Below, one piece after another: positions 11,723 through 13,509 of a stretch of DNA of 13,509 nucleotides. Location: positions 1 through 13,509 of the forward strand of contig DAXB01000079.1 of NCBI GenBank assembly GCA_002506175.1. Reading direction: 5' to 3'. The notes beneath the pieces are model-generated. The model made no database searches and was not told the DNA's origin. It saw only the letters and a list, made by a program, of their open reading frames with translations. Source of the DNA: Methanomassiliicoccaceae archaeon UBA113 (GTDB lineage Archaea > Thermoplasmatota > Thermoplasmata > Methanomassiliicoccales > Methanomethylophilaceae). The stretch's first letter is position 1. The number at the start of each line of letters is the position of its first letter. A program made the position numbers and the translations under genes.

Positions 11723-13509
11723 GTGAGCGAAAGTGGATACGGTTCCAAGTGGAAGAAGTCGAAAGCGTTGTGTATATTGCTTATGACAATATCGGCCCTG
11801 GTCTTTTCCAGCGTTGCGGTGTGCTACGATGAAACAGACGCGGCTTCTCAAATAACTTCGGAAAGCGATTTGATAAACGCTTTGACCAACGGCGGTGACT
11901 ATGAGCTGACCACAAGTATTACCGTTTCAGGGAATCTTTCCGTTGCCTCCGGCGTAACCGTTTCCTTGGACTTCAAAGGATATACAATCAGCAATACCAG
12001 TTCTCTGAAGGTCTATGGAAGTATTACTGTGAAAGGGACTGCAGTATTGGGGGTCGTAGAAAACAGCGGCACATTTACAATTGATACGGGGGCAGAATAT
12101 ACTCCAACAGGCTCATTCACAAATGCTGCTAGCGGGACTCTGAACATCAATGGGAAGTTCAATCTGACCAGCATGTCTCTTTACAATAACGGTTCAACCA
12201 GCATAGGGTCGGATGGATGTTTGGAACTGAGTGGATCATCATCATATGTGACCAATAGCGGGTCCTTTGTCAACGGAGGCAAAATGATCGTGGGGCCCGG
12301 CACCAGTTTTACCACCACCGGGGCATTCACGAACAACTGCATCGTAGAGAACCATGGGACCCTGACTGGTACGGGGAGCACTCCGATGCCTCAGAAAGGT
12401 ATGATTCTGAGTTTCAAATCGCACGGTACTTACAGTCAGGACGCTACCCTTTCCAGTTATTACAAAGTATCAACTCACTATACAGAAATATCTGTATATC
12501 CTCAGCCCAATAAGACTCTTGTGACGTTTTCGTACACATCGGAAGGCTCGGGCGAGGAGGTCACGGTGCATCTCACTGCCATCGGAAGCGGCATGATTGG
12601 TATTAGTAATTGGAATTTGGAGAACGATTCAGGATCCGAAACGACTTCTGACGATAATCCTCTGACGATGACCAGCGGCAGAGACTCTGTGTATGATAGA
12701 ACGATAGCTATCTCATATTTGGGGAATCCGATATCCGTCTGTACTGTTACAGGGGTTGTCGATAAAACCTACACCGGATATGAAATTGAGCAAGGGCCCT
12801 TGACGGTCAAATATTATGGCAATCCACTTACGTTGGGTACAGATTACACGGTGTCATATCTTGATAACATCAATGCTGGGACGGCCACTGTGGTACTCAA
12901 AGGTATTGGGTCCTATGTCGGGACGCTCAATGTGACCTTCGAGATCAACAAGGCTATCCTTACGCCAGCGGTCACCCACATCGGAGACGACACCAGGGTG
13001 TACGACGGCACCAAAGGCGTACCCGGGACATCTGCCATATCGCTCTCCGGAGCCGTGGCGGGCCAGAGTCCTGAGGCCACGGCAACTTTCGCGCTCGATT
13101 CCGCGGATGTCGGAACCAGGGACATCGTCGCCACCGAAATCGCACTCACGGGCTCATGGGGCGACAACTACGCCCTGTCCTCGACGACCGCCACACTAGA
13201 TGATGAGATAGAGATAACCAGGAAGACGCTTACCCCGTCCGTCACCCACACGGGAATGGCGACGAGGGCGTACGACGGCACTACGAACGTGCCCGGAACA
13301 TCCGCCATATCGCTCTCCGGAGCCGTGGCGGGTCAGAGTCCCGAAGCCACGGCAACTTTCGCGCTCGATTCCGCGGATGTCGGAACCAGGGACATCGTCG
13401 CCACCGAAATCGCGCTCACGGGCTCATGGGGCGACAACTACGCCCTGTCCTCGACATCCGCGACGCTCGAGGACGCCATCACGATCACCAAAGCCGATCC
13501 GTCCGGCTT
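11723..13509 (+). CDS. Large secreted adhesin-like surface protein with YDG repeats; 3' end outside window
   Basis: The frame is open from an in-frame TAG at 11678 to the window edge, giving 595 codons from the GTG at 11723. A signal peptide is clear: basic KWKKSK (9-14), a hydrophobic core at about 15-33, then a likely cut near DETDAAS (36-42). Residues about 45-215 are serine/threonine/asparagine/glycine-rich short strands (SGTFTI, SGTLNINGKF, SGSFVNGGKMIV), as in a beta-helix or adhesin shaft. Residues about 346-409 are a surface Ig-like repeat containing GTDYTVSYLDNINAGTATV. From about 413 there are two 90-residue YDG domains (VYDGT at 426-430, AYDGT at 516-520), and a third may begin at the edge. 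Function is probably cell-surface attachment. Codon use is unlike the housekeeping genes in the first two thirds. No anchor is visible in this part. Confidence 0.85.
   Translation, partial: MSESGYGSKWKKSKALCILLMTISALVFSSVAVCYDETDAASQITSESDLINALTNGGDYELTTSITVSGNLSVASGVTVSLDFKGYTISNTSSLKVYGSITVKGTAVLGVVENSGTFTIDTGAEYTPTGSFTNAASGTLNINGKFNLTSMSLYNNGSTSIGSDGCLELSGSSSYVTNSGSFVNGGKMIVGPGTSFTTTGAFTNNCIVENHGTLTGTGSTPMPQKGMILSFKSHGTYSQDATLSSYYKVSTHYTEISVYPQPNKTLVTFSYTSEGSGEEVTVHLTAIGSGMIGISNWNLENDSGSETTSDDNPLTMTSGRDSVYDRTIAISYLGNPISVCTVTGVVDKTYTGYEIEQGPLTVKYYGNPLTLGTDYTVSYLDNINAGTATVVLKGIGSYVGTLNVTFEINKAILTPAVTHIGDDTRVYDGTKGVPGTSAISLSGAVAGQSPEATATFALDSADVGTRDIVATEIALTGSWGDNYALSSTTATLDDEIEITRKTLTPSVTHTGMATRAYDGTTNVPGTSAISLSGAVAGQSPEATATFALDSADVGTRDIVATEIALTGSWGDNYALSSTSATLEDAITITKADPSG
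12959..13228 (+). repeat. YDG repeat unit 1 (270 bp, 90 codons)
   Basis: The unit runs from LTPAVTH to the residue before the next LTPSVTH, and contains RVYDGT, ISLSGAVAGQSP, DSADVGTRDIVA and LTGSWGDNYALSS. It is in frame with the gene and nearly identical to unit 2. Confidence 0.88.
13229..13498 (+). repeat. YDG repeat unit 2 (270 bp, 90 codons)
   Basis: This is a direct repeat of unit 1 with exact 270-bp periodicity. Over the core (about 13291-13460) I see five base differences from unit 1, all at third codon positions and all silent. The ends are more diverged, with TITKADPS replacing EITRKTLTP. Confidence 0.88.

Noticed and set aside
12959..13498. The near-identical 270-bp units as a mobile element or CRISPR-like array
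   Set aside because: They are in frame, encode a YDG domain, and have no spacers, terminal inverted repeats or target duplications.

Overview
The window is archaeal chromosome. The evidence is the order uS5-uL30-uL15-SecY-YidC-like insertase-CMP kinase-Cbf5, archaeal-type TrpRS and PheRS, a DTD2-type D-aminoacyl-tRNA deacylase, an archaeal UMP kinase, and TATA boxes 26-28 nt ahead of several start codons. The protein sequences, almost exclusive use of TGA stops, absence of TAG stops, and a large YDG-repeat surface protein fit Thermoplasmata, most likely a gut-type Methanomassiliicoccales (Methanomethylophilaceae). That placement is an inference; no marker for it lies in the window.

Region 1 (1-5439, + strand) is the distal end of the spc ribosomal-protein operon and its usual archaeal extension. 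It holds the uS5 C-terminus, uL30, uL15, the SecY translocon pore, a methionine-rich DUF106/EMC3-like insertase, CMP kinase and the H/ACA pseudouridine synthase Cbf5. Gaps are very short or the genes overlap by 4 nt. An unrecognised 112-aa protein with its own TATA box follows and ends at a hairpin/T-tract terminator.

Region 2 (5470-8637) has an unrecognised 147-aa protein on the - strand, divergent from a trpS-pheS pair. TrpRS carries a cysteine array like that of an iron-sulfur TrpRS. pheS is not followed by pheT.

Region 3 (8338-11456) holds a - strand winged-helix/TPR-like regulator whose last ~100 codons run antisense through the 3' end of pheS, then dtdA (+) divergent from it, and a UMP kinase gene (-) that overlaps dtdA tail-to-tail by 14 bp.

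Region 4 (11457-13509) is a 266-bp intergenic region with several short symmetric or repeated motifs. It is followed by the start of a large secreted adhesin-like gene that leaves the window still open at 595 codons. Its AT-richer beta-repeat front half is joined to GC-richer 270-bp YDG repeats.

Functionally, the left three quarters is a translation and protein-export neighbourhood: ribosome, translocon, rRNA modification, aminoacyl-tRNA synthesis, chiral proofreading and pyrimidine nucleotide kinases. The right end switches abruptly to accessory surface-protein DNA. No tRNA, rRNA, CRISPR array, insertion sequence or attachment site was seen.
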